Shown piece by piece: positions 37,640-46,244 of a stretch of DNA of 64,000 bases. Each line of letters begins with the position of its first letter. Positions within the stretch are counted from its first letter, which is position 1. The notes under the pieces are model-generated. The model made no database searches. It was given only the letters and a program-made list of their open reading frames with translations, and was not told the origin of the DNA. The DNA comes from Myxococcales bacterium (GTDB lineage: Bacteria > Myxococcota_A > UBA9042 > GCA-2863065), in contig JADMJS010000378.1 in NCBI GenBank assembly GCA_018780435.1, forward strand, positions 1 through 64,000. The letters run 5' to 3'. A program made the position numbers and the translations under genes.

Positions 37640-38635
37640 TCAGGCCCCGAGCTTACGGACCAGGTCCGCGACGCGGCAGGAGTACCCCCACTCGTTGTCG
37701 TACCAGGCGAAGATCTTGTAGGTGTCGTCCGAGACTCGCATGGTCTGGTCAGTGTCGACGACGGCGGAGTGTGAATTGCCGACGATGTCGATAGAGACGT
37801 GCGGGTCGTCCGAGACCTCGAGGATGCCGCGTAGGCGCCCTTCGCTCGCGGCGCGGAGCGCGGCGTTGACCTCGGCCGCGCCACCCGGCGCACGCTCGAA
37901 GCGGACGACCATGTCGGTGAGGCTGCCGTCCGGGACCGGGACGCGAACGGCGGTGCCGGCGACCTTGCCCTTGAGCGACGGGATGACCTCGGCGATGGCC
38001 TCGCTGGCGCCCGTGCTGGTCGGGATCATGCTGAGCGCGGCCGCGCGGCCCCGGCGGAGCTTGCGCATGGGCGTGTCGACGAGCGACTGGCTCGACGTGT
38101 AGGCGTGGACGGTCGTGAACGCGAGGTTGACGATGCCGTACTGCTCCACGAGCACGCTGGCGACTGGCGCGAGGCAGTTGGTGGTGCAGGAGGCGTTCGA
38201 CAGGATCTTGTCGGTCGCGAGGTCGATGAGGTGGTCGTTGACGCCCATCACGACAGTCCGGTCGGCGCCCGGGAGCGGCGCCGTGACGACGACGCGGCCA
38301 GCGCCGGCCTCAAGGTGGCGCGCCGCGTTCTCGCGCTTGCGGAAAGCGCCCGACGCTTCGACGACGACGTCGACGCCGAGACGGCCCCAGCCCGCGGCCA
38401 TGGGATCCTTCTCGGCTGAGATCGGAATGCGACGATCGCCCCAGACGAGCGCGCCGCCGTCAAGCCTCGAAGGCGCGTCGAGCCGCCCGTGGACCGAGTC
38501 GTACTTGAACAGGTACGCGAGGGCCGTGGGGTCGGCGAGGTCATTGATGGCGACGATCTCGGCGCCCGGAAACTCCGCGAGGCGACGCAGCACGAGCCGT
38601 CCGATACGTCCGAAGCCATTGATTGCGATGCGCAT
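37640..38635 (-). CDS. gap: Type I glyceraldehyde-3-phosphate dehydrogenase
   Basis: MRIAINGFGRIGRLVLRRL...LSNASCTTNCLAPVASVL...AWYDNEWGYSCRVADLV. Confidence 0.97.
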   Translation of the reverse strand: MRIAINGFGRIGRLVLRRLAEFPGAEIVAINDLADPTALAYLFKYDSVHGRLDAPSRLDGGALVWGDRRIPISAEKDPMAAGWGRLGVDVVVEASGAFRKRENAARHLEAGAGRVVVTAPLPGADRTVVMGVNDHLIDLATDKILSNASCTTNCLAPVASVLVEQYGIVNLAFTTVHAYTSSQSLVDTPMRKLRRGRAAALSMIPTSTGASEAIAEVIPSLKGKVAGTAVRVPVPDGSLTDMVVRFERAPGGAAEVNAALRAASEGRLRGILEVSDDPHVSIDIVGNSHSAVVDTDQTMRVSDDTYKIFAWYDNEWGYSCRVADLVRKLGA

Positions 38636-38797
38636 GTTGTTCCTCACCCAGTCGGGGTGTTTCGTCTTGGACCCGGCGCTCCATTACCCCCGGTCCGGGG
38701 CCGAGCATACGCCCAATTTCGGGGCTCGCGAGGCTCATTGTCATCGATCACATTGCCGGCGCCTTGGCCGTGCTCGCTTCGTGATACACGACCGGAC

Positions 38798-39622
38798 ATG
38801 GCGCTCCTCTTCGACAACGACGACCACGCGTTTACGCTCTCGGCCGTGTACTGGGACGGCGCTATCGACCTGCGGCAGTTCCGACTGCGTCATCCGCTCT
38901 ACCCGGTTCTCTCGTCCGACCCGCTCGTCCTCGAAGTGGTCCGCGGCCAATACGCCGTGCTGACCAAGTTCGGATCCGTCGTGTTCTGGAACGCCGATGC
39001 GACGCACGTCGAGGACATCTGTACCGCTGTGGATGCGCTCCCCGGCGTCAGCGAACGGAGCGAGAAGGCCAAAGACACACTGCGAGTGAAGGTCGGGCAG
39101 ACCGGGTCGACGGCTCAGTCGGTGAACTACGGCGAGGTCTCGGTCCCGGAGCTGACGCTCGACAAACTGCGCATCTTGTCGCTGGCGATGGGCCAATCGG
39201 TGGCGCTCGAACACGTCGAGCTCGAGGTACACCGCGCCATCGAGGAGCTACAGCCGCGTATCGACGCGTTGCGCTCGACGGGGCGCCTTGCAGGCTCGGA
39301 GAAGGCGGTGCTCCGGGACGTCGGCTTTGTTCTGACGGTGCGCTCTCAGGTCCTGGCCAACATGACCCTCTTCGACAAGCCGCCGGAGGCCTGGGAATCC
39401 GAGGCCATCGACCGCCTCGACAGCCTGCTCTGGGACCACTTCGACCTGGAAGAGCGCATGGCCGCCGTGAACCAGAAGGTCCAATTCCTCAACGATCTCA
39501 ATGGGACCTTCCTTGAGATCCTGAACCACCGGAAGTCGGTGCGGCTCGAGCAGATCGTGGTCCTGCTGATTCTGTTTGAGATCGTGATGGGGCTCTACGA
39601 GCTTTGGCAGAAGCTGCACTGA
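38798..39622 (+). CDS. RMD1/DUF155 family protein
   Basis: VVRGQYAVLTKFGSVVFWNA...ALEHVELEVHRAIEELQPRIDALRSTGRL...VNQKVQFLNDLNGTFLEILNHRKSVRLEQIVVLLILFEIVMGLYELWQKLH. Confidence 0.9.
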   Translation: MALLFDNDDHAFTLSAVYWDGAIDLRQFRLRHPLYPVLSSDPLVLEVVRGQYAVLTKFGSVVFWNADATHVEDICTAVDALPGVSERSEKAKDTLRVKVGQTGSTAQSVNYGEVSVPELTLDKLRILSLAMGQSVALEHVELEVHRAIEELQPRIDALRSTGRLAGSEKAVLRDVGFVLTVRSQVLANMTLFDKPPEAWESEAIDRLDSLLWDHFDLEERMAAVNQKVQFLNDLNGTFLEILNHRKSVRLEQIVVLLILFEIVMGLYELWQKLH

Positions 39623-39879
39623 CCCGCTACTCCTCGCTGAGCTTCACCTCGACGAGCCCCGTCACCCCGGCCTGCACCGCGCGCATTCTCAGAGTCTCGG
39701 CGTCGACGTCCTGCGGGAGCCAGACCTCGAAGGTCAGGCGCAGGAGGCCGCCGTCCTGTTTTGGGGTGGCCGCGCTCCCGGATGGGACCGCGAGGGCGCG
39801 GGCGCCGGGGGTGAGCGCCCTGAGCGCGTCGACCGGCGAGGCGACGGAGCCAAGGTCACCGCGGTCGAGGACGTAGGTC
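39614..39879. repeat. 266-bp direct repeat, left copy (tail of RMD1 + 3' part of DUF4956 gene)
   Basis: Matches 41655..41920 with offset 2041; two mismatches noticed (GTCACC/ATCACC and CCAAGG/CCGAGG). Confidence 0.95.
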
Positions 39880-39956
39880 AGGACGGGAAAAATCTCGCTG
39901 ACAGTTGTGTTCTGCGCTGGTCGCGACAGGCTGGCGCTCGCCCAAAACAAGTCCAC
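39627..39956 (-). pseudogene. Truncated duplicate of the DUF4956-like gene C-terminus
   Basis: TYVLDRGDLGSVASPVDALRALTPGARALAVPSGSAATPKQDGGLLRLTFEVWLPQDVDAETLRMRAVQAGVTGLVEVKLSEE identical (1 aa) to end of 41668..42384; unrelated N-terminus. Confidence 0.85.
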
Positions 39957-40004
39957 TGGACGGCCTGTGTGATTTAGGCTAGTTTTGAGTCTTGGAGGAG
40001 CGCC

Positions 40005-41159
40005 ATGAACAACGACGTCATCGTAGCGAACCTCAAGAGGCTTCGAGGAGCCAAGGCCATCTCGCAGGACCGAGTCGCAGAGACGGCTGGCCTATCTCGC
40101 AGCGCCTATCGCAACATCGAGAGCGGCAAGTCACAACCCCGCGTGCGCAACCTGGAGGCGATTGCGGGCGCCCTTCAGGTGTCCGTGCGTGAGCTTCTCG
40201 AGCCCGTCGCCGAGCTGACCAATGTCCGGTTTCGCTCGTACAAGAAGCTACGTACCCGCAGCCAGATCCTCACCGATGTGGGCCGTTGGCTCGCGGACCA
40301 CAACGGGCTCGAGGAGGTGCTCAACAGCCGTCGCCCCTTTCGACTCCAAGGCGTGGCTGCGAAGGCGGGCGACGGCGGAGACCGCGCCGTAGCCGCCGCG
40401 CGTGCCGCGCGTGCCGCGCTCGGGCTCACGGAGTATGAGCCGGTCCGCGACATGTGTGGGCTCTTGGACTCCGCCGGCGTGAAGGTCTTCCCCCTAACGG
40501 TGGCCTCAGACGGCTTCTTCGGGCTCTCGATTGGGCCGTCGGACGGAGGACCCGCGGTCGTGGTCAACACCTGGGAGCGAATCTCCGTCGAGCGCTGGAT
40601 CTTCAGCGCCGCCCACGAGCTCGGCCACCTGCTGCTACACTTGGACGACTACGGGCAGGACGCGCAGGAGGAGGACGACGCGCACGAACGAGAGGCCGAT
40701 GCATTCGCAGCCGAGTTTCTCATGCCCGATGCAGTGTTCCGTCGCGAATGGGCCGAGACCTACGGGCTTCCTCTGGTTGATCGGGTCATCAAGGTCAAAC
40801 GCATCTTCCGGGTGAGCTACCGAACCGTCCTGTATCGACTCGCGTCCGAGTACAAGGGCTGGGCACCCAACATCTGGATTCACTTCCAATCCGACTACAA
40901 GCGAGCGACCGGGCAGTCGCTGTCGAAGACCGACGAGCCGGCTGCCCTCGCCGATCGCGAGTTCATGACCGCCGCGCCGGAGGTCCACCGAGGTCGCGAG
41001 CCCGACCACCTCTCGGCAGGCGACTTCCGCGAAGACCGCCTCGCCGGTCTCGTGCGACGCGCTACGGAAGCCGGCGAGATCAGCCTCGGCAGGGCGGCGG
41101 AGATCCTTGGCCTCTCGCTCAAGGACATGCGGGCGTTGTCAGCGTCGTGGGTCGGGTGA
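40005..41159 (+). CDS. HTH (XRE) - ImmA/IrrE family Zn-peptidase fusion
   Basis: VAETAGLSRSAYRNIESGKSQPRVRNLEAIAGAL HTH; IFSAAHELGHLLLH HExxH; EREADAFAAEFLMP. Confidence 0.95.
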   Translation: MNNDVIVANLKRLRGAKAISQDRVAETAGLSRSAYRNIESGKSQPRVRNLEAIAGALQVSVRELLEPVAELTNVRFRSYKKLRTRSQILTDVGRWLADHNGLEEVLNSRRPFRLQGVAAKAGDGGDRAVAAARAARAALGLTEYEPVRDMCGLLDSAGVKVFPLTVASDGFFGLSIGPSDGGPAVVVNTWERISVERWIFSAAHELGHLLLHLDDYGQDAQEEDDAHEREADAFAAEFLMPDAVFRREWAETYGLPLVDRVIKVKRIFRVSYRTVLYRLASEYKGWAPNIWIHFQSDYKRATGQSLSKTDEPAALADREFMTAAPEVHRGREPDHLSAGDFREDRLAGLVRRATEAGEISLGRAAEILGLSLKDMRALSASWVG

Positions 41160-41162
41160 CGC

Positions 41163-41663
41163 TTGTCCGCAGTCGGCTTCCTGCTGGTCGATGCGAACGT
41201 TCTGGTCGACTATCAGTCTGGCGGCCTAGGGATCCTGTCGCTCGTCAGTCAGCACGTCGGCCCGGTCTACGTCGTCAGCACCGTGCTGGCCGAGGTTGAC
41301 GGACTCGACGAATGGGAGTGCGAGCGTCTCGGCTTGCATGTCGTCGAGCCGACCCTCGCTCAGGCAACCGAAGCCGCACCGCCGAACGGCCGACTCTCGT
41401 TTCAGGACCGAACCTGTGTCGTGGTGTGTCGAGATAACGGCTGGACCTGCGTCAGCAACGACAAGGCGCTGCGGCGAGCGTGCGGCGGCGTCGGGGTCGC
41501 GGTCCGCTGGGGGCTCGAGTTGATGCTAGACTTGGTCGAAGGTGGCCACCTTCCGGTCGAGACTGCGGACGACGCTGCGGAGCGGATCCATCGCGCGAAC
41601 CCCGTGTTCTTGAGCGCAAGGATCCTTGAGGCATTTCGGGAGAAACTGGCAGCCCTGCACTGA
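41163..41663 (+). CDS. PIN-domain-like protein (TTG start), predicted toxin partner of HTH-ImmA/IrrE
   Basis: FLLVDANVLVDYQSGGLGILSLVS...VVSTVLAEVDGL...LSFQDRTCVVVCRDNGWTCVSNDKALRRAC; 3 nt after upstream stop. Confidence 0.88.
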   Translation: MSAVGFLLVDANVLVDYQSGGLGILSLVSQHVGPVYVVSTVLAEVDGLDEWECERLGLHVVEPTLAQATEAAPPNGRLSFQDRTCVVVCRDNGWTCVSNDKALRRACGGVGVAVRWGLELMLDLVEGGHLPVETADDAAERIHRANPVFLSARILEAFREKLAALH

Positions 41664-41920
41664 CCCGCTACTCCTCGCTGAGCTTCACCTCGACGAGCCC
41701 CATCACCCCGGCCTGCACCGCGCGCATTCTCAGAGTCTCGGCGTCGACGTCCTGCGGGAGCCAGACCTCGAAGGTCAGGCGCAGGAGGCCGCCGTCCTGT
41801 TTTGGGGTGGCCGCGCTCCCGGATGGGACCGCGAGGGCGCGGGCGCCGGGGGTGAGCGCCCTGAGCGCGTCGACCGGCGAGGCGACGGAGCCGAGGTCAC
41901 CGCGGTCGAGGACGTAGGTC
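41655..41920. repeat. 266-bp direct repeat, right copy
   Basis: See left copy 39614..39879. Confidence 0.95.
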
Positions 41921-42384
41921 GCGACTAGGTGGCGGGGGCGTTCGGTGCCGAAAGCGTCGAGGCCCGCGAGCACCAGGGCAGCGAACGCGGTCGCGACCGC
42001 GACGATCTCGATGGCGCCGAGCCCGCAGCCCATACCGATCCCGATGGTGAGGAACATCACAGCGGCGTCGCGGGGATCTTTGAGCCCGGACCGGAAGCGG
42101 ATGAAGCCGCCGAGGCCGACCAGCCCGAAGGCGCGCGCGACGCTGTCCCCAATGACGGCGACCACGACGGCGGCAGCGAGCCCGATGAGCGCTTGGGCCT
42201 GCGCCGTCTCCGGAGCGAGTGGCGCGAAGCGGCGGTCAGTGCTTCCCGGCGTCAGCTTCGTGATGACTAGCCGCCAGGGACGGAAGGCGAGGACGCTGGC
42301 GAGCAGCAACGCGGCGCCGAGGCGTACCAGGACGATCCCGTAGTGGGGAAGCTCGGACACGGGGGCGCTGCTGGTGCCGAACAT
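41668..42384 (-). CDS. DUF4956-like membrane protein (intact copy)
   Basis: AFGLVGLGGFIRFRSGLKDPRDAAVMFLTIGIGMGCGLGAIEIVAVATAFAALVLAGLD. Confidence 0.8.
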   Translation of the reverse strand: MFGTSSAPVSELPHYGIVLVRLGAALLLASVLAFRPWRLVITKLTPGSTDRRFAPLAPETAQAQALIGLAAAVVVAVIGDSVARAFGLVGLGGFIRFRSGLKDPRDAAVMFLTIGIGMGCGLGAIEIVAVATAFAALVLAGLDAFGTERPRHLVATYVLDRGDLGSVASPVDALRALTPGARALAVPSGSAATPKQDGGLLRLTFEVWLPQDVDAETLRMRAVQAGVMGLVEVKLSEE

Positions 42385-42417
42385 CGAGTCTCCGGGGAAG
42401 CGGCGCCGTGCGCCGGG

Positions 42418-43275
42418 TCAGATCGTGAGGTGGGCGCCGATCTCGAGGGCACCGATGCGGGCGTCTTGCCCTTGGGCTCGGGAGAGCCGGTCGGTGAGCT
42501 TCTCGAGCTTCATCGTCGGCAGCACGCGGGCCCCACCGGCGGCGGGACGGAAGAAGTTGTCCCAATGCGAGAGGAGGACGTGGTTTGGCGCGAGCGCCCG
42601 CACGAGCCGCTCAGGATACTCGCGTGTCGACGTCCAGCCTGCCACGCAGGCGAGCGCTAGGTCGCAGGTGATGGGCGGCGCCGCATCGTCGATGAGATCG
42701 GCGCTGCCCACGTGCACGATCGTGCGGCCGAGGACGCGAACTTCGATGCGAAAGACGGCGCCGCAGCGGAACGCGCGCGTGCGGGTGGGGACTTGGTCGC
42801 AGTCCGAGATGTCACCGGGATAGGGGACCCGCCCCAGGAGGAAACGCGAGTGTTGGCTCGCGACGAAGCGGAGCCGGAAGGGGCCCACCTCGTCGTCCCA
42901 TGGGAGGGGGCGCGTCTGCACGTCGACGACGCGGCTCTCGGGGATCCTCGCGGCGCGACACAACGCGGCGGCCGACGTCGACCCGTAGACGCGAGCGCCC
43001 GAGAGCGCCGCGAGCGCGGGGACGTCCATGGCGTGATCGAAGTGCGTGTGTCCCGTAGCGATGGCGACGACACGTTCGGTCCAGGGCGCGATGAGCGCGG
43101 GATCAGTGACGAGCCGCCCGAAGGCGGCCGTGCCGAGCGAGGCCCTGGTGAGGTAGGGGTCGAGAAGGAGCCGCTGGCCGTCCGCTTCGATGCAGAAGCC
43201 AGCGGTCCCGAGCCAAGTCACGGTGACCGGGCCGCTCGTCCAACTTGGATCCCAGGCGTAGTCTTGCCAGCCCAT
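42418..43275 (-). CDS. MBL-fold metallo-hydrolase (UlaG-like)
   Basis: VTWLGTAGFCIEADGQRLLLDPYLTR...AIATGHTHFDHAMDVPAL...LSHWDNFF. Confidence 0.9.
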   Translation of the reverse strand: MGWQDYAWDPSWTSGPVTVTWLGTAGFCIEADGQRLLLDPYLTRASLGTAAFGRLVTDPALIAPWTERVVAIATGHTHFDHAMDVPALAALSGARVYGSTSAAALCRAARIPESRVVDVQTRPLPWDDEVGPFRLRFVASQHSRFLLGRVPYPGDISDCDQVPTRTRAFRCGAVFRIEVRVLGRTIVHVGSADLIDDAAPPITCDLALACVAGWTSTREYPERLVRALAPNHVLLSHWDNFFRPAAGGARVLPTMKLEKLTDRLSRAQGQDARIGALEIGAHLTI

Positions 43276-43303
43276 GGAGCCCCGTGTGCTGCTTCGAATG
43301 AGG

Positions 43304-43673
43304 TCAGCCGTCGAGGAGCTCAGCGGATTCGGTCACCGCGGGTGCGGCCTTCACCGCCTTCTTCGTGGCCTTGGGCTTGGCCGTGCCGGGCGCCTTGGGA
43401 GCACCCGCGACCTTGGGCACGCCCGTCTTCGACGCCGAGCGCGACGGCGCCTTGGGCGGCGGCGCGAGCAACGCCGCGAGCTTGGCCGATGCCGCCTGCT
43501 GGCTTTGTTGTGGGTCGAGCGTCAGGGGGCAGGTGTCGGGCTTGAAGCGCAACGCCTTACCGTCCTGGTGGTCGGGGAATCTGACCATCACGTAGTCCGC
43601 GACGGACTCCACTCTTCCCGGTCCCCAGTCGAGGGTGTTGTGTCTCACCCATTGTCCGGCCGTTGGCTTCATA
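43304..43673 (-). CDS. DUF3553-like short protein with Ala/Lys/Pro-rich tail
   Basis: MKPTAGQWVRHNTLDWGPGRVESVADYVMVRFPDHQDGKALRFK. Confidence 0.75.
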
Positions 43674-43895
43674 GTTACCTCTCGAATCGTCCAGCCTGTC
43701 AGGGTACTCCTTCGCTCGACGAACAACAACCATGAGAAATCCGGCGGGGACCTCCCCGTCAGGCAACGGCGGGCCTCGTCCGCGTCGCCATCGAGCAGCA
43801 CTTGCTCGAGCCGCGGTGAGCGGAGCGGAGGCCGAGACGCCATCGGCGCGGCGAATTGTGGTGTGAACTCGGGCGTCTTTGGGTAGATCGCCCCC

Positions 43896-45305
43896 ATGAT
43901 CGCAAAGCCCCCCGATAGCCCGAAGGACCGCGCCGTCCTCGTCGGGATCCAAGTCCCCGGTATGAACTCCGTCGCCGTCCAGGCCTCCCTCGACGAGCTC
44001 GGGCGCCTCGTGAGCACCCTCGGCCTCAAGGTTGTGGGCCGCCTCACTCAGGCCCGCACCAGCACTCAGACCGTGACGGTCCTCGGCCCGGGCAAGCTCC
44101 GCGAGCTCGCGAGCTGGACCGGCGGCAAGGGCGTCGTGCCCCTCTCGGCCTCCCGCCGCACGACTGGCTCCCAACCGAAGTCCGACGAGGACGACGAGCC
44201 CGAGCTTGCGGCGGCCGAGCCCGACGAGGACGAGTTCGAGACGCCCACCGGGACGAAAGAGACGGGCGAGCGGGCCGACCTCATCGTCTTCGACAACGAC
44301 TTGAGCCCGTCGCAGCTCCGTAACCTCGAAGGCGCGACCGGCGGCGAGGTGCTCGACCGCTCCTCGGTCATCCTCGAGATCTTCCAGCGGCACGCCAGAA
44401 CGCGTGAAGCCAAGCTCCAGGTCGAGATCGCGCGCCTCGCCTACCTCGCGCCCCGGCTCCGCGCGACGGGCGGCGGCGGCGACCGGCAACGCGGCGGCAT
44501 CGGCGGCAAGGGCGCCGGCGAGACCGCGCTCGAGCTCGACCGACGGCGCGTCCGCGACCGCATCTCCGAGCTCAAACAAGAGCTTGCGGCCGTCCAGGCC
44601 GAAGGCGACGCCCGTCGCGCCCGCCGTTCGAACCGCGATACCGTCGCGCTCGTCGGTTACACGAACGCGGGCAAGTCCTCGCTCATGCGCGCCTTGACGG
44701 CGACCGAGGTGCTCGTCAAGGACCAGCTCTTCGCGACGCTGGACACAACCGTCCGCCCGCTCGAGCCCCGCACGCGGCCGACGATCTTCGTGTCGGACAC
44801 GGTCGGCTTCATCAAGAAGCTCCCGCACGACCTCGTGGCCTCCTTCCGGTCGACCCTCGAAGAGGCGCGCGACGCGGAGCTGCTCCTCTACGTGGTGGAC
44901 GCGTCCGACCCGGAGTGGCGCTCACAGCTCGACGTGACGCGAACGGTCCTCGGCGAGATCGGGGCCAAGGACATGGCGTCGATCCTCATCTTGAACAAGG
45001 TGGACCGCCTCGACGACACGCAGCGCGAGGCCCTCTCGGCCGAGCTCCCCGACGCGCTGCTCCTCTCGGCGCACGACTCGGACGACATCGAGACCCTCCA
45101 CGGCCGCATCGTCGCCTTCTTCGAAGCGCAGATGACCGAAGAGACCTTCTTCATCCCGTACCGCGACTCGCGCTTCTTGAACCGCATCCACGAGAGCTGC
45201 CGCGTGCTCGAAGAGTCCTTCGAAGACGAAGGGACTCGTTTGCGTGTCCTCGCGCCCGAGGGGCTCATCGCAGAGCTGAAGGGACAGTTGAAGACCTCCG
45301 CGTGA
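43896..45305 (+). CDS. hflX: GTPase HflX
   Basis: VLGPGKLRELAS...ATGGGGDRQRGGIGGKGAGETALELDRRRVRDRI...VALVGYTNAGKSSLMRALT...FVSDTVGFIKKLPHDLVASFRSTLEEARDAELLLYVVDAS. Confidence 0.97.
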   Translation: MIAKPPDSPKDRAVLVGIQVPGMNSVAVQASLDELGRLVSTLGLKVVGRLTQARTSTQTVTVLGPGKLRELASWTGGKGVVPLSASRRTTGSQPKSDEDDEPELAAAEPDEDEFETPTGTKETGERADLIVFDNDLSPSQLRNLEGATGGEVLDRSSVILEIFQRHARTREAKLQVEIARLAYLAPRLRATGGGGDRQRGGIGGKGAGETALELDRRRVRDRISELKQELAAVQAEGDARRARRSNRDTVALVGYTNAGKSSLMRALTATEVLVKDQLFATLDTTVRPLEPRTRPTIFVSDTVGFIKKLPHDLVASFRSTLEEARDAELLLYVVDASDPEWRSQLDVTRTVLGEIGAKDMASILILNKVDRLDDTQREALSAELPDALLLSAHDSDDIETLHGRIVAFFEAQMTEETFFIPYRDSRFLNRIHESCRVLEESFEDEGTRLRVLAPEGLIAELKGQLKTSA

Positions 45306-45320
45306 GGTCGCACACGCCGT

Positions 45321-45590
45321 CTATCCTCCTTCTGCAAAGGTATCGAGATAGAGCGTTTCGACCTTCGTACGAGCCCAGGGAGTCTTGCGTAGGAACGTGA
45401 GACTCGACTTCACGGACGGATCAGAGAGGAAACACTGGATCTTGATCCGCTTCCCGAGCCTCGGCCAGCCATAGTGATCGACGAGGCGGACGAGGATGGC
45501 CTCAAGAGTCAGGCCGTGGAGCGGGTTGTTGGCTTGCGCCTTCGGAGGCTGCGGCACCAGGGGGCTTTCGTCGTCGTTTCCGGGGTCCAT
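45321..45590 (-). CDS. VF530/DUF2132 family protein
   Basis: [61 protein letters not shown]. Confidence 0.93.
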   Translation of the reverse strand: MDPGNDDESPLVPQPPKAQANNPLHGLTLEAILVRLVDHYGWPRLGKRIKIQCFLSDPSVKSSLTFLRKTPWARTKVETLYLDTFAEGG

Positions 45591-45635
45591 GAGCGGACTC
45601 TACGACGTTGCGGGCGGCGGGGCAGGAACTTTTCA

Positions 45636-46244
45636 TCATCCGGGCGGCGAGATGACCTCGTCGACAGGGCCTTCGTAGCGTAGCGCCCAGTAGAGCGGCA
45701 GCGGCAGGAAGGCGGGCCCGACGCGGAAGACCTCCCACCCGAGCAGCAGGTCTTGGCTGCCTTCATTGACCGCCACGAGCGGCGTTCGGCCGAGACGGGC
45801 GAGGTCATGGACGGGATTGCCCGCCGTGCCATAGTCGAGGAAGTGAGTACCCGACCAGTTTGGGAAGCGCATTCCTTGCGCGTTTCGGACGCGATAATGC
45901 CCAAACGTGATGGCCTTGCCCCGCCCGTCGCGCATCGGGCTCCGAGGGCCGTCGACGCCGTGTTGCTCCATTCGGACGTTCCAGCCCCGGACGTCGCCGT
46001 CGCTGAGCGACCGACCGCCTGCCGTGCCCGGCCAGTCGAGGACGAAGGTCTTACGGAAGGTGTGCCAGAGGAGCTTCCGCGCCCAGCCCGGGAGGCTCAG
46101 GTCGACGCCGAGATACTGTCGGCCGGCCAGCTCAGCGGGCGCGAGAGAGTGGCCTGCCTGCATGACGCGATGCAGAGCGGCCGAGTCCATCGCCATGAGG
46201 TCGTAGAGAGAGAGGGGCATCGTACTCGACTCCACGGGGGTCAC
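45636..46244 (-). CDS. Hypothetical protein at end of GMC oxidoreductase operon
   Basis: LWHTFRKTFVLDWPGTAGGRSLSDGDVRGWNVRMEQ...VNEGSQDLLLGWEVFRVGPAFLPLPLYWALRYEGPVD; 4-bp overlap with GMC gene. Confidence 0.75.
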   Translation of the reverse strand: MTPVESSTMPLSLYDLMAMDSAALHRVMQAGHSLAPAELAGRQYLGVDLSLPGWARKLLWHTFRKTFVLDWPGTAGGRSLSDGDVRGWNVRMEQHGVDGPRSPMRDGRGKAITFGHYRVRNAQGMRFPNWSGTHFLDYGTAGNPVHDLARLGRTPLVAVNEGSQDLLLGWEVFRVGPAFLPLPLYWALRYEGPVDEVISPPG

